A stretch of 64,000 bases of DNA from Coprobacter fastidiosus (GCF_030296935.1 NZ_AP028032.1:1798001-1862000); one strand, 5' to 3'. Shown: positions 35,589 through 45,531, counted from the stretch's first letter. The notes: generated from the sequence alone by a model not told the origin. Translations and numbers: made by a program.

Positions 35589-37322
35589 TTATTTTTCATA
35601 TTTCGGAAGCCAGATTTCATAATAGCCGTTAGTCCAAATTTTAAGGTACTTATTCTTGTGCAAGAAACGATTTATCAACAGATTCTTTCCTTTATTCGCA
35701 TCATTTGCCATATAATCATCCGAATAACCATCCGGCCAATCGATCCATAGTCCTTTGAATTTCTGAAGTACGACTACCGGAAGAGCCTGACGCTCTCTAC
35801 CGGCACGGGATAAAGCCTCTTGTAGCAGATCTTTATCATATAAATAGAGCCAAGGATTATATGCATAGGGCTTTGTCTGTGTTAAATAATGCAACATCGG
35901 AGAATTATCATAAATCAATGTATAATCCCCTTCCGAAACATATCTGTCCAATGCGGAAAGCACTTCCTGAGATACAGAAGCTCTTTTTTGAGAAGTATAA
36001 ATTCCTCTTAAAAAGGGATGATCGACCGAATAGATTTTCTTAAAACGCGATCCTTGATCGAAATAGGTATAACTTACATGTCTTTGAACCGATAGACAGA
36101 CAAACAATATCAGCAAAATCAATCCTGTTTTTTTCAGTATACGATTCGAAATTCCTCTCGAAACAGAGAGTTCCCGAACTTCCTTTTCCGAATAAGCTAC
36201 AATCAACGGCAAAGTCAAAAACATCGAAAATCTCCCCACGAGATCAACAGCTCCGTCACTCCCCAAAGGCTGAATAACCAGTAACATTCCGGCAGCTAAA
36301 GCCACAGTTTTTATAGACGACGGTTCTTTCCACAATAAAAACAAAACTGTAGCTAACGAAAGGAAATAAAGCAAATATAACGCTCCATAAAAATATAAAA
36401 AAGAAGCAAGAACAAGAAATGCAAAAATAGCGACTATTCTGATAAAAGTCTTATTCCTGAATCTCCTTATCAAATAAAAGAAACATATTCCCCAAAATGC
36501 AAAAAACAACCCGGTAAACCCTATTTCTAAATATTGTCTGACCGTTGTTCTGAACATCGAATAAATATTATGAGATGCCTCAGAAGATTGACCTATATGA
36601 AATATCCAATCGAGACATGTAAAGAAAGGGTGCAAATGACCGACTCTCCACATAAACAAAAAAACCAAAAGTAGTGCTGAGAAATATCCCGTCAGAAAAT
36701 AAGCTGCAGTACAGACAGCCCATTTGATTCCTTTCCTGAAGATCCAAGCTTCATAAAGAATTATTAAAACGAATACGACTCCAAGAACATTCGGAATCCG
36801 GGTAAATGCGTTCAGTGCAAATATCATCCCGGCCCCGATAATCCAGCCCTTACTATTTTCAGCACGTATTCCTTTTAACAACAAACCGATACCCCCTACA
36901 TACAATAACGCGCTGACATTATTATAATAAAGACTCGGCACATCATCGAAAATATACAGAACAGACATAGCTACCCCGACACGGATAGTCCAAAGCGGTA
37001 AATAAGGTTTTAAAATACGACAGACAAACGCTGCTGTTAAAACAATTATCAAAACTCCGGCAAAACGCATCAATAGCAAACCGCCTTCAGGAAACAAAGC
37101 ATAAAGCGATCCTCCCAATATGCCTGCAAACCAATACATAAATGCGTATGTAACCGATTCAGGATCATTAAAAATTTGCTGATAAAATGTCATAAAGAAA
37201 CCTTCATCAGCAAAATCGAGACCTTGCGGAATAAATATGAGCTGGAACAAAAACAGAATCGATAAAAATACCCATTGCGGCATTCTCTCGATCGCCAATA
37301 TCACATCACTTTTTCTTTCCAT
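35589..37322 (-). CDS. Polytopic membrane protein, probable GT-C glycosyltransferase
   Basis: 577 residues; about 11-12 membrane helices up to residue 420, then a soluble tail of about 160 residues outside the membrane. The first external loop carries FADEGFF (about 36-42), an acidic DE pair in the place where lipid-sugar-dependent GT-C enzymes (GT39/GT83 types) keep their catalytic Asp/Glu. This points to an enzyme that uses polyprenyl-phosphate sugars in the periplasm. A polymerase (Wzy) cannot be excluded. Confidence 0.65.
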   Translation of the reverse strand: MERKSDVILAIERMPQWVFLSILFLFQLIFIPQGLDFADEGFFMTFYQQIFNDPESVTYAFMYWFAGILGGSLYALFPEGGLLLMRFAGVLIIVLTAAFVCRILKPYLPLWTIRVGVAMSVLYIFDDVPSLYYNNVSALLYVGGIGLLLKGIRAENSKGWIIGAGMIFALNAFTRIPNVLGVVFVLIILYEAWIFRKGIKWAVCTAAYFLTGYFSALLLVFLFMWRVGHLHPFFTCLDWIFHIGQSSEASHNIYSMFRTTVRQYLEIGFTGLFFAFWGICFFYLIRRFRNKTFIRIVAIFAFLVLASFLYFYGALYLLYFLSLATVLFLLWKEPSSIKTVALAAGMLLVIQPLGSDGAVDLVGRFSMFLTLPLIVAYSEKEVRELSVSRGISNRILKKTGLILLILFVCLSVQRHVSYTYFDQGSRFKKIYSVDHPFLRGIYTSQKRASVSQEVLSALDRYVSEGDYTLIYDNSPMLHYLTQTKPYAYNPWLYLYDKDLLQEALSRAGRERQALPVVVLQKFKGLWIDWPDGYSDDYMANDANKGKNLLINRFLHKNKYLKIWTNGYYEIWLPKYEK

Positions 37323-37348
37323 TCGTTTAAATCAAGGTTAATCTTCGG

Positions 37349-38293
37349 TTACCAACTCAATTCATACGTATCATATACGATGCCTCTTCCTCCGAATCCT
37401 TCTTTTTGAGCGATTAATCCGGAATTAAGAAAAGAACCTTTATTCTCTGTAGATTGTCCGAAATCAAAGACTTTCCTATCTGAATAGCGATCGGTAATCA
37501 GGTAGTGGAACAACAAGTCAAGAGCTCCGAATTCTTTCCCTTCTGGAGATGCGGATATATATTGCGAATGAACCCATTCATCCATCTCGAAAATCACACA
37601 TCCGGCAACAACTCGTTCCCCTTTGCAAGCTGTAAATAACCGTATGTTATTCGGAAAACGTCCTTTCAGAAGGGACATTTCTTCTACGGTATGCACCGGC
37701 AGTCTATTATAACGATCCGACAAATTTTCAGACAATACCCGCCAAAAACTTTCCAAATCAGAAGATTCCTGTACAACAATCCCGCAAGACAGAGCCCTTT
37801 TTATTCCGCGACGACGCAGTTGGCTGAAAGGAATCCTGCACGGAATAGAAACTGTCGTGGAAAGATTGCGAGCAACCAACCTCGCATTATTCCTGAATAA
37901 TGCATATAAATCCTCTTGAGAAGGATAACGATGATAAATATCCGGTACGCATTTATAAACGAGCTTAGAAAAACCCTGTTCCGACAGCCAAGAGAACAAC
38001 AGAGAAAAAATATTCAATACCCTATCTGCCGTACATTTTGAAGACAGCACCAGACCTCCGTACGTCAATCCTTGATGAGACCACAATACATCCCCTTCCC
38101 GATTAGCAGGCAACACGGCAATCAACTTTCCTTTATAACGGAATAACAAAGAATTATCGATAAATCTGTCTGAATGATAATCCATATAATTCCGAAAAAA
38201 AAGGAATGTTCCATTTCTGGAATTTGCAATAAAATAATCCCATTCAGGCTGTAAAGCCGGAATATATTGCTGTATTTCGATCCGGGTTTCCAT
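37349..38293 (-). CDS. FemAB/GNAT-like acyltransferase
   Basis: 314 residues. A C-terminal GNAT fold (about 165-300) includes VVAGCVIFEMDEWVHSQYISASPEGKEFGALDLLFHYLI, the usual acyl-donor strand and helix, followed by FDFGQSTENKGSFLNSG. The layout is that of FemAB/BioF2-type transferases, which attach amino acids or acyl groups to peptidoglycan precursors or glycans. In this cluster it more likely decorates an amino-sugar of the surface polysaccharide. It lies 12 bases after the EnvC-like gene. Confidence 0.78.
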   Translation of the reverse strand: METRIEIQQYIPALQPEWDYFIANSRNGTFLFFRNYMDYHSDRFIDNSLLFRYKGKLIAVLPANREGDVLWSHQGLTYGGLVLSSKCTADRVLNIFSLLFSWLSEQGFSKLVYKCVPDIYHRYPSQEDLYALFRNNARLVARNLSTTVSIPCRIPFSQLRRRGIKRALSCGIVVQESSDLESFWRVLSENLSDRYNRLPVHTVEEMSLLKGRFPNNIRLFTACKGERVVAGCVIFEMDEWVHSQYISASPEGKEFGALDLLFHYLITDRYSDRKVFDFGQSTENKGSFLNSGLIAQKEGFGGRGIVYDTYELSW

Positions 38294-38305
38294 ATTGCCT
38301 GATTA

Positions 38306-39610
38306 TTATTTATTCAACCACGGTTCAGGGTTAAGTTTAGTAGTCTCTTTCCAAAGCTGAAAATGCAATACGGTACGGTTATTTTCTTCCGGATCGGAAT
38401 AAATTCTCCCGATAGATTGTCTCGTAGTCACTTTATCTCCGGCCTTTACAAACACTTCGCTAAGATTGGAATAGATCGTCAGGTAATTCCCGTGTCGGAT
38501 AATGACCGAACTGTTATAACCCGGCATTACAAATACACGGGTAACCACACCATTGAAAACAGAACGGGCCGTTGTTCCCGGTGTCGTTTGTATATCTATA
38601 CCGCTACTGTTTACCTGCACATATTTCAACTCCTGATGCTGTTGCTGTCCGAAATGTCCTACGATCATATATTTGCCGGATAAAGGCATAGGCAAACGTC
38701 CTTTATTCTGAGAAAAACTGTTCGACAACTCAAGTTCGTCCTTAGTCATGGCGTAACCGCCCTTTGTCTGAGATTTGCGAACCTCCCCAGCAGAAGCAGA
38801 AGCATTCTTCCCGGATTTTTTATCGGCGTTTGCCGCTTTTTTTGCCGCTTCCGCCGCACGTCTTGCTTCTTCTGCGGCTCTACGAGCCTCCTCGGCAATC
38901 AATTGTTCGATACGGCGATTCAAAGCTGCAGCCTGTTTTCTTTGGGCATTCAGTTCTTTCTGAAGTTCTTTTTCTTTCTTCTTAAGATCTGCCACAACCT
39001 CTTTCTGCGACTTCTCTTTCTGTTTCAACTTATTTGCAGCATCGGTACGTTTTCCCAATACCGCATTTTTTTCAGCCCGGGTTTTAGCCAATTCTGCTTT
39101 TTTCTTTTCCAACTCTGCCTGTTGTTCGGATATCTTTATCGCCTCCTTTTTCCTCCAAGCCGAATATTCCCGCAAGTAACGAATCCTTCGATAAGATTGA
39201 TTTAAAGAATTCGATGAAAAAACAAACATCAAAGTTTCATAACCCGAATTTCTACCTGCAATTCCCCGGATAGCTTTGGCATAAGCCTCTTTCTTGGCAT
39301 TCAAATCTTTCTCGAGTCGGGATATCGTTTCATTAATCTTTCTCTCTTGTTTATTAATATTCGAGATTTCGGCATTCAAAGCTGTGATCACTTCCTTATG
39401 TTTCGTTATCTCAGCCGTCAACTTGTTCAATTGATGCAAAGATTGGAGAGCCGACTTTTTCGTAGTCTTCAACTCCTTATCGGTCTTCGCAATAGATTGC
39501 AACGCTTCTTTCCTCTGTTTCTGCAAATCTTTTACTTTTTTAGACGATTGAGCAACAGAAGTCACGGCAACCACAGCCATCAAACAAATTATCAATGTAC
39601 GCTTTATCAT
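38306..39610 (-). CDS. EnvC-like murein hydrolase activator, coiled coil plus degenerate LytM (M23) domain
   Basis: 434 residues: signal peptide to about TSVAQ (21), a long coiled coil at about 22-255 (Lys/Glu/Ala heptads, later an Ala-Glu-Arg-rich stretch), a linker, and a LytM domain at about 310-432. Active M23 enzymes have His-x3-Asp, but here the place reads NSSGIDI, with Ser where the first His should be, while IRHGNYLTIYS and LHFQLW retain the later motifs. This matches EnvC, whose LytM domain does not cut but activates amidases at the septum. It overlaps the DUF4292 gene by 4 bases. Confidence 0.9.
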   Translation of the reverse strand: MIKRTLIICLMAVVAVTSVAQSSKKVKDLQKQRKEALQSIAKTDKELKTTKKSALQSLHQLNKLTAEITKHKEVITALNAEISNINKQERKINETISRLEKDLNAKKEAYAKAIRGIAGRNSGYETLMFVFSSNSLNQSYRRIRYLREYSAWRKKEAIKISEQQAELEKKKAELAKTRAEKNAVLGKRTDAANKLKQKEKSQKEVVADLKKKEKELQKELNAQRKQAAALNRRIEQLIAEEARRAAEEARRAAEAAKKAANADKKSGKNASASAGEVRKSQTKGGYAMTKDELELSNSFSQNKGRLPMPLSGKYMIVGHFGQQQHQELKYVQVNSSGIDIQTTPGTTARSVFNGVVTRVFVMPGYNSSVIIRHGNYLTIYSNLSEVFVKAGDKVTTRQSIGRIYSDPEENNRTVLHFQLWKETTKLNPEPWLNK

Positions 39611-40437
39611 TTCAAAAACATATTTAACAAATCACGTATCGGCACTTTTCTATATTGTGAAGACACCGAAAAATCTACGTTAAAAGTCTTGTTCCACTCG
39701 GGAGAAATATTCTCCATTTTAAGAGTCAAGTTTTTATTTCCTATTCCGCTTGTCCGGACCTCCATTTCCGAAGGAAACCAAAATTCCCCTTGATTCGTAA
39801 ATTTCGAATAGCTCCATGTTATCTGCATTTGTCCGGATATATCCAAAGCTCGTGTTTCTCTTAAACGTGCCAACTCATCCAACTCGAATAAACAAGAAAA
39901 ACGGGACAGATCTTTTATAGAAAAGCTCCAATCCGATTTTTCTTTCATCCAAGAAAAATTTCGGTAATCCGATATATCCAAACGATCTTTCCCCGGTAAA
40001 AAAGGTCTTCCCAAAAACAATGCTTGTATAGTAGAAAGAGACAAATCGACCGGTAATTTCGATTTATATGCCGCTATAGATTCCGCAACATAACGTTTTC
40101 CCATTTTATCCAAAATCCAAACACTGTCATTAGTTAGCCGCACACGGAACATTTCGATCCCTAAAAACGGTTGAACCGATATTTGTAAAATCTTATCCTT
40201 TATTATACGTACTGTCGCTTTACTTTTCAAATTTCCCGCACTTGTGGTTATCACAAAAGAAGTTTTCGCAGAGTAAGACGTATAATCCGGACTATTCTTC
40301 AGACAATCGGAAAAAACACGTTTTTCCGACTCCGACTGTTCTCCGGATATTTTCATCTTTTCTCCGATATGGGAAGTCTTACATCCGACAAACAGAACTC
40401 CGAAAGCTATGGACACAGCCCAAATGAATCTTCTCAT
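39607..40437 (-). CDS. DUF4292 family lipoprotein
   Basis: 276 residues. Lipobox in AFGVLFVGC (Cys about 19). The mature region resembles DUF4292, a Bacteroidota family with a LolA/LolB-like beta-fold; FLGIEMFRVRLTNDSVWILDKMGKRYV is characteristic. A role in lipoprotein handling has been suggested by fold but is not proved. It overlaps the TPR gene and the EnvC-like gene by 4 bases each, as in the conserved dut-TPR-DUF4292-M23 order of Bacteroidales. Confidence 0.87.
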   Translation of the reverse strand: MRRFIWAVSIAFGVLFVGCKTSHIGEKMKISGEQSESEKRVFSDCLKNSPDYTSYSAKTSFVITTSAGNLKSKATVRIIKDKILQISVQPFLGIEMFRVRLTNDSVWILDKMGKRYVAESIAAYKSKLPVDLSLSTIQALFLGRPFLPGKDRLDISDYRNFSWMKEKSDWSFSIKDLSRFSCLFELDELARLRETRALDISGQMQITWSYSKFTNQGEFWFPSEMEVRTSGIGNKNLTLKMENISPEWNKTFNVDFSVSSQYRKVPIRDLLNMFLK

Positions 40438-42182
40438 TCTTCGTAATATTTTTTATCTTTTATTTTCTGAGGCAACATTTTAGAATCGCTGCCTTTTTCA
40501 AGGGCATCATTCCAATACTCCAAAGCACCATCGACATCCCCCGTCATAAACAAAACGTCTCCATAATGTTCCAACAATGCAGCACTTTCATTTCCGCCCT
40601 TGTCCAATGCACTTTTTAAATATATTTTTGCCAGCGTATAATTTCCTTGTTGGAAAAATACCCATGCATACGTATCAAGATAAGTCGGATTATCAGGTTC
40701 TTGTTTAACAGCATCTCCGCTCATTCTTTCAGCCTTCGACAAATCTTTCTTCTGAAGAGCCAAATAATAACTGTAATTATTTAAAACCCCGATATTTCCG
40801 GGATTATATTCCAAAGCCTTATCGAATGCGGCATAAGCAGAATCCGGTTGCTGCGCCTGATAATAGGTATCGCCTATTTGTCCGTATAAATCAGAAATAA
40901 GGGCGCGATTTTCAGGATTGGTATGCTTTAAGCCGGTTCTTAATGTTGCAACAGCCTTATCATACTCTTTTTTCATCATATAGGACGAACCTAAATAGAT
41001 ATACAAAACAGCTTCATCGGGTAAATAAGAAAGAGCTTTTTCTCCTGCGACAATAGCATCGTCATATTTCTTCTGATCCAAAATAGCACCTATTAATTGC
41101 TGCCAATATTCCAAACGTACGGGAGCTAAATCTACAGCAATCTGCATCTGCGCAATGGCATCGTTCTTTTTCTGACGTATCCACAATACATCAGCATACA
41201 ATTTATGAAGTTCCTCCTCTTGAGGATGCATTTCGAGCAATGCGGAAAACATCGAATCCGCTTGATCCAAATTCTCTTTTTTCTGCAACAACTCCGAAAG
41301 AAAACCGGTCAATATTTTCTGTTTAGTCTCCACATCCAGATTTTTACTCAGCAAAGCATCCAGAATTTGCTTCTGATAAGCTTCTTTATCCCCCTTCTTA
41401 TTGTAATAGTTGGCTTTAGACACCATCAAATATGCATTGTCAGGCTCTATTTCACCGGCATGTTGATATACTTTCCAGGCATCTTCATCCCGATTCGAAT
41501 CAAGATAAAGATCTCCCAACAAAATAAGATAAGTAATATCTTTCGGATGAGCATCGATCAAACGCTGCACTTCGGCAAAAGCCTTGTCATCTTGTTTTAA
41601 GGCCTTATACAGTTTTACTTTTTGAAGAATTATAGGTTCTACGACACCCATCGATTGTTCTAATTGATTATACGCATCTATGGCCTGCTGAAAATCGCCC
41701 TTTTGCGCATAAACCTCCGCCAACATATAATTCAACTCCGGCTTATTAGGATTATATTCGATCATCCGTCGAATCAGAGAAATCGCCTGCTCAGCATCAC
41801 CGAGATTCTGAGCAAGATTGGCAGCCATAACATTATACCAATAGTTATCCGGACTTTTCTCCGCAGCTTCTTTTAAACAATCATACGCAAGCTGCGGCTT
41901 TTTTAAATGCAGGTAATAATTGGCTAAATTATATTTGACAACGGCACTCGACGTATCTATAGCAGCAGCTTGCTGCAACAAATCAAAAGCAGCATCCTGT
42001 TTCCCGAGATTTTTCATCCGGTCGGCTTCCAGAAAAAAATAGTCGAACTTACGTTGATCCGATTCAGACAAAACTCTTCCGACATCCGTTCGCTTTTTGC
42101 TGAAATTACGACTACTTCCGCAAGAAAAACAAACTGACAATAATGTCAAACAGAGCAATAAACGATAATCTATATATCTCAT
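40434..42182 (-). CDS. TPR-repeat lipoprotein
   Basis: 582 residues. Signal peptide with lipobox LLSVCFSC (Cys about 21), then roughly 12-14 tetratricopeptide repeats from about 50 to 575 (for example AVVKYNLANYYLHLKKPQLAYDCLKEAAE and GVLNNYSYYLALQKKDLSKAERM). It probably acts as an envelope scaffold facing the periplasm. It sits between dut and the DUF4292 lipoprotein, overlapping the latter by 4 bases. Confidence 0.9.
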   Translation of the reverse strand: MRYIDYRLLLCLTLLSVCFSCGSSRNFSKKRTDVGRVLSESDQRKFDYFFLEADRMKNLGKQDAAFDLLQQAAAIDTSSAVVKYNLANYYLHLKKPQLAYDCLKEAAEKSPDNYWYNVMAANLAQNLGDAEQAISLIRRMIEYNPNKPELNYMLAEVYAQKGDFQQAIDAYNQLEQSMGVVEPIILQKVKLYKALKQDDKAFAEVQRLIDAHPKDITYLILLGDLYLDSNRDEDAWKVYQHAGEIEPDNAYLMVSKANYYNKKGDKEAYQKQILDALLSKNLDVETKQKILTGFLSELLQKKENLDQADSMFSALLEMHPQEEELHKLYADVLWIRQKKNDAIAQMQIAVDLAPVRLEYWQQLIGAILDQKKYDDAIVAGEKALSYLPDEAVLYIYLGSSYMMKKEYDKAVATLRTGLKHTNPENRALISDLYGQIGDTYYQAQQPDSAYAAFDKALEYNPGNIGVLNNYSYYLALQKKDLSKAERMSGDAVKQEPDNPTYLDTYAWVFFQQGNYTLAKIYLKSALDKGGNESAALLEHYGDVLFMTGDVDGALEYWNDALEKGSDSKMLPQKIKDKKYYEE

Positions 42183-42212
42183 TTACAAAAAAAATTGTAT
42201 ACAAAAACACTT

Positions 42213-42653
42213 TTATTTTACACCCGTATGTCCAAAACCTCCTGCTCCTCGGTCGCTATCTTCAAGGGTTTGCACTTCGACCCAATCTACCCGACAATAT
42301 TCTTTTACAACCATTTGACAGATGCGTTCACCATCATTAATGACAAAATCTTCATTCGAAAAATTAATCAAAATAATACCAATCTCTCCTCGATAATCGG
42401 CATCGATCGTACCCGGAGAATTGAGAATCCCTATTCCCTTTTTCAACGCCAGCCCACTACGAGGACGTATCTGGGCTTCATATCCTTCGGGAAGTTCGAT
42501 ATATAATCCCGTAGGAATCAGTACCCGCTGCATCGGTTTAAGTACCACAGGTTCATCCAAGTTAGCACGAATATCCATTCCTGCAGCGTGCTCCGTACCA
42601 TATTCCGGCAATTTATGTCTCGACCGGTTAACTATCTTTACTTTAACTTCCAT
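42213..42653 (-). CDS. dut: Deoxyuridine 5'-triphosphate nucleotidohydrolase (dUTPase)
   Basis: 146 residues from the Met at 42653; a Met three codons earlier is in frame. All five trimeric dUTPase motifs are present: [39 protein letters not shown] and the C-terminal [10 protein letters not shown] that closes over the substrate. It turns dUTP into dUMP and keeps uracil out of DNA. It is first in a leftward run of nine genes that ends in surface-glycan transferases. Confidence 0.97.
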   Translation of the reverse strand: MEVKVKIVNRSRHKLPEYGTEHAAGMDIRANLDEPVVLKPMQRVLIPTGLYIELPEGYEAQIRPRSGLALKKGIGILNSPGTIDADYRGEIGIILINFSNEDFVINDGERICQMVVKEYCRVDWVEVQTLEDSDRGAGGFGHTGVK

Positions 42654-42898
42654 AATCAACAATTTCCTGTTTATTTCGATCGTGTTTTCATTATCGAAAA
42701 CCCAATATATTAACCTGCGAAAATAACGAAATAACCTTAAACTATCTTGCTATTTTTTTATTTTTAATGCTTTCTCTGAACTATTTTCTATAAAAACAAT
42801 CGATTTGACTCAGTTATTTTGTATTTTTAATCTTGTCATAAATATCCGTTTCTAAATAAAGAGAAACAAGATCATTTATCGAGGTATTATTTTTTTTG

Positions 42899-42906
42899 TA
42901 TTTTTG
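42899..42906 (+). promoter_or_regulatory. Promoter -7 box of dgt
   Basis: TATTTTTG, 26 bases before the dgt start; the -33 element is weak. The divergent dut promoter could not be located with confidence. Confidence 0.5.
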
Positions 42907-42932
42907 CCAAACAACATCGTATTCGAAACAAA

Positions 42933-44282
42933 ATGAAATATACAGAATCCAGAATGTCTTGGGAGCGTTTACTCTCCTCTAAACGATTCGGATTGGAACG
43001 CTATCACGAAGAACGACGACATTCACGTTCCGATTTTCAAAGAGACTATGACCGCCTTGTTTTTTCTGCTCCGTTCAGAAGATTGCAAAACAAGACCCAG
43101 GTATTTCCTCTTCCCGGAAGCGTATTTGTACATAACCGGTTAACTCACAGTCTCGAAGTTTCATGTGTCGGTAGATCATTAGGCAACAATGTTTCTTCCG
43201 TCTTATTTGAAAAGTATGCAAACGAACCTTGGGCCGGGAAATTACACGGTATCGGAGCTATTGTCGCTGCCGCCTGTCTGGCTCATGATATGGGCAACCC
43301 GCCTTTCGGACATTCCGGAGAAAGAGCTATCGCTACTTATTTTTCAGAGGGAAACGGCCTCAGCTTAAAAAATAAACTGGGAACAGACGAATGGAAAGAC
43401 TTGACCCATTTTGAAGGGAATGCAAATGCTTTTCGATTATTGACTCATCAATTTAACGGACGACGGGCCGGAGGATTCGTTATGACTTATTCGACTTTGG
43501 CATCGATCGTAAAATACCCTTACGCATCGAATCTTGCAGGAGAAAAAGGAAAGTTCGGCTTTTTTACTTCCGAAGCCGATGATTTTGTCAAAGTAGCAGA
43601 TACCTTAGGCATGTTGCGTATGGATACATTCGGAATACGATACTGCCGACACCCGCTCGTTTACTTAGTAGAAGCAGCAGACGATATCTGTTATCAGGTA
43701 ATGGATATAGAAGATGCACACAAGCTCAAAATATTAACGACCGAGAAAACAAAAGAACTGTTTCTCGGGTTCTTTTCGGGTTCTCGTTTGAAACACATTC
43801 AGGAAACGTTGAATATAGTATCGGACATCAACGAGCAAATCGCTTATTTACGCTCCTGCGTAGTAGGAGTATTGGTAGATGAATGCTCTCGAATTTTTTG
43901 TGAAAGAGAAGAGGAGCTTTTGAGAGGAGAATTCGATGGCGTACTTATAAACCACATTGGCGAAACTCCGCGAAATGCCTATAAAAATTGCTCCGATGTA
44001 GCTTATGAACACATCTACAAAGCTTCGGATGTTCTGGACATAGAACTTGCCGGTAACCGCATCATTTCTGTTCTATTGGATAAACTGATCGATGCGGTCA
44101 TCAATCCCGGTAAAGCATATTCGCAACTGCTATTGAATAAAGTGCCGGGGCAATACGAAACCCGGGACGAAAATATCTATAAAAGAATTCAAGCCGTTAT
44201 CGACTACATCTCCGGCATGACAGATGTATATGCGCTGGACTTATATCGAAAAATAAACGGAATGAGCCTTCCGGCTTTATAA
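42933..44282 (+). CDS. dgt: Deoxyguanosinetriphosphate triphosphohydrolase
   Basis: 449 residues. HD-domain metal ligands are visible in order: NRLTHSLEVS (His), CLAHDMGNPPFGHSGE (His-Asp and a later His), and VYLVEAADDICYQVMDIED (Asp). The N-terminal FSAPFRRLQNKTQVFPL matches the dGTPase family. It hydrolyses dGTP to deoxyguanosine and triphosphate, controlling dNTP pools. Its divergent pairing with dut puts two dNTP-cleansing enzymes on one regulatory region. Confidence 0.96.
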   Translation: MKYTESRMSWERLLSSKRFGLERYHEERRHSRSDFQRDYDRLVFSAPFRRLQNKTQVFPLPGSVFVHNRLTHSLEVSCVGRSLGNNVSSVLFEKYANEPWAGKLHGIGAIVAAACLAHDMGNPPFGHSGERAIATYFSEGNGLSLKNKLGTDEWKDLTHFEGNANAFRLLTHQFNGRRAGGFVMTYSTLASIVKYPYASNLAGEKGKFGFFTSEADDFVKVADTLGMLRMDTFGIRYCRHPLVYLVEAADDICYQVMDIEDAHKLKILTTEKTKELFLGFFSGSRLKHIQETLNIVSDINEQIAYLRSCVVGVLVDECSRIFCEREEELLRGEFDGVLINHIGETPRNAYKNCSDVAYEHIYKASDVLDIELAGNRIISVLLDKLIDAVINPGKAYSQLLLNKVPGQYETRDENIYKRIQAVIDYISGMTDVYALDLYRKINGMSLPAL

Positions 44283-44298
44283 CCAACAACGAATAACA

Positions 44299-45531
44299 AT
44301 GAAACGAATATATTTTTCCATACTGTCTTTTTTCCTTTTTTCTACGACATTACTTTTCGGAACAGAATACACCATCGAAACCGTCCCCAATGTGCATTTA
44401 CAGAATGCCAAAGCATTCGTAAGCAATCCGGATGCAATACTCTCTCCCTCGGCAGAACAGCAAATAAACTTATTGCTGGACTCTCTTCAAACGAAAACAA
44501 GCGCTGAAGTTGCCGTCGTAGCCGTAAATTCCATTGGGGATGCCGATATAAAGCAATTCGCTACCGCATTATTCGAACATTGGGGTATAGGAAAACGGGA
44601 AAAAGACAACGGACTGTTGATATTATTCGTTTTAGACCAACGTAAAATCACATTCGAAACAGGATACGGATTGGAAGGTATTTTACCGGATGCCATCTGC
44701 AAACGCATTCAAACTCGGTACATGCTTCCTGAATTTAAAACAGAAAATTACGATAAAGGAATGTTACAGGGATTGAACGCCATATATCACAGATTAAGTA
44801 CTCCGGAAGCTCAAGATGAATTATGGGTACAGAGCCAAACCGCACAAGAAGACTGGGGTAAAGTATTACAATATTATGCAATCACCTCTCTTTTATTTTC
44901 CATGATATTGCTTTTTATGATACGGTCATCCGTGAAATCATCGAAAACGAAAGACAATTATGAGCAATATAGAGCTTTGTCAGGATATAAAAATACCTTA
45001 GCCGTACTCTCTTTTATTTTCCCGGTTTTCGTATTATTCCTGTATATATGGATTTCGATCCGATTAAAACAATTGAGAAACAAACCTCGGAAATGCGACC
45101 TATGCGGATCAAAAATGAAAAAACTCAATGAAGAGGAAGATAACCGTTATTTAACTCCGCAAGAAAACACCGAAGAAAAATTACAATCGGTCGATTATGA
45201 CGTCTGGCTATGCGACCAGTGCGGAAATACAGAAGTCTATCCATACGAAAATCGTTATACCAAATACAGCTCCTGTCCGCAATGCCATGCAAAAGCTTAC
45301 AGCTTAGATCGAGATCGCATACTAATTGCACCAACTCCGTTTTCAACCGGAACAGGCGAAAAAATATACCATTGTGCACACTGTAATTTCCAGAAAAAAA
45401 GCACTTACATAATACCTATGATCATCGTCGCATCCGGGAATAACCGAAGAGGCGGCGGTTTCGGAGGTTTTAGCGGAGGAAGTTTCGGTGGTGGCCGATC
45501 CGGAGGCGGAGGAGCAACATCCGGATGGTAA
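44299..45531 (+). CDS. TPM-domain membrane protein with four zinc-ribbon CxxC pairs and Gly-rich tail
   Basis: 410 residues. Signal peptide to about LLFGTEY; TPM (YgcG/TLP18.3) domain at about 36-180 (FVSNPDAILSPSAEQQINLLLD, DNGLLILFVLDQRKITFETGYGLEG); two membrane helices (about 197-213 and 234-256); then a cytoplasmic zinc-ribbon region with CDLC, CDQC, CPQC and CAHC pairs (about 268-370); and a tail of Gly, Ser and Phe with repeated GGG. TPM domains occur in phosphatase-like or photosystem-repair proteins; the role in bacteria is unclear. It is 16 bases downstream of dgt and probably co-transcribed. Confidence 0.88.
   Translation: MKRIYFSILSFFLFSTTLLFGTEYTIETVPNVHLQNAKAFVSNPDAILSPSAEQQINLLLDSLQTKTSAEVAVVAVNSIGDADIKQFATALFEHWGIGKREKDNGLLILFVLDQRKITFETGYGLEGILPDAICKRIQTRYMLPEFKTENYDKGMLQGLNAIYHRLSTPEAQDELWVQSQTAQEDWGKVLQYYAITSLLFSMILLFMIRSSVKSSKTKDNYEQYRALSGYKNTLAVLSFIFPVFVLFLYIWISIRLKQLRNKPRKCDLCGSKMKKLNEEEDNRYLTPQENTEEKLQSVDYDVWLCDQCGNTEVYPYENRYTKYSSCPQCHAKAYSLDRDRILIAPTPFSTGTGEKIYHCAHCNFQKKSTYIIPMIIVASGNNRRGGGFGGFSGGSFGGGRSGGGGATSGW

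Noticed and set aside
30075-38293. Horizontally acquired island with mobile elements
   Set aside because: No transposase, integrase, att repeat or tRNA boundary was found; base composition by eye is close to that of the neighbours.
38306-39610. Active M23 endopeptidase
   Set aside because: First zinc ligand is missing (NSSGID), so an activator role fits better.
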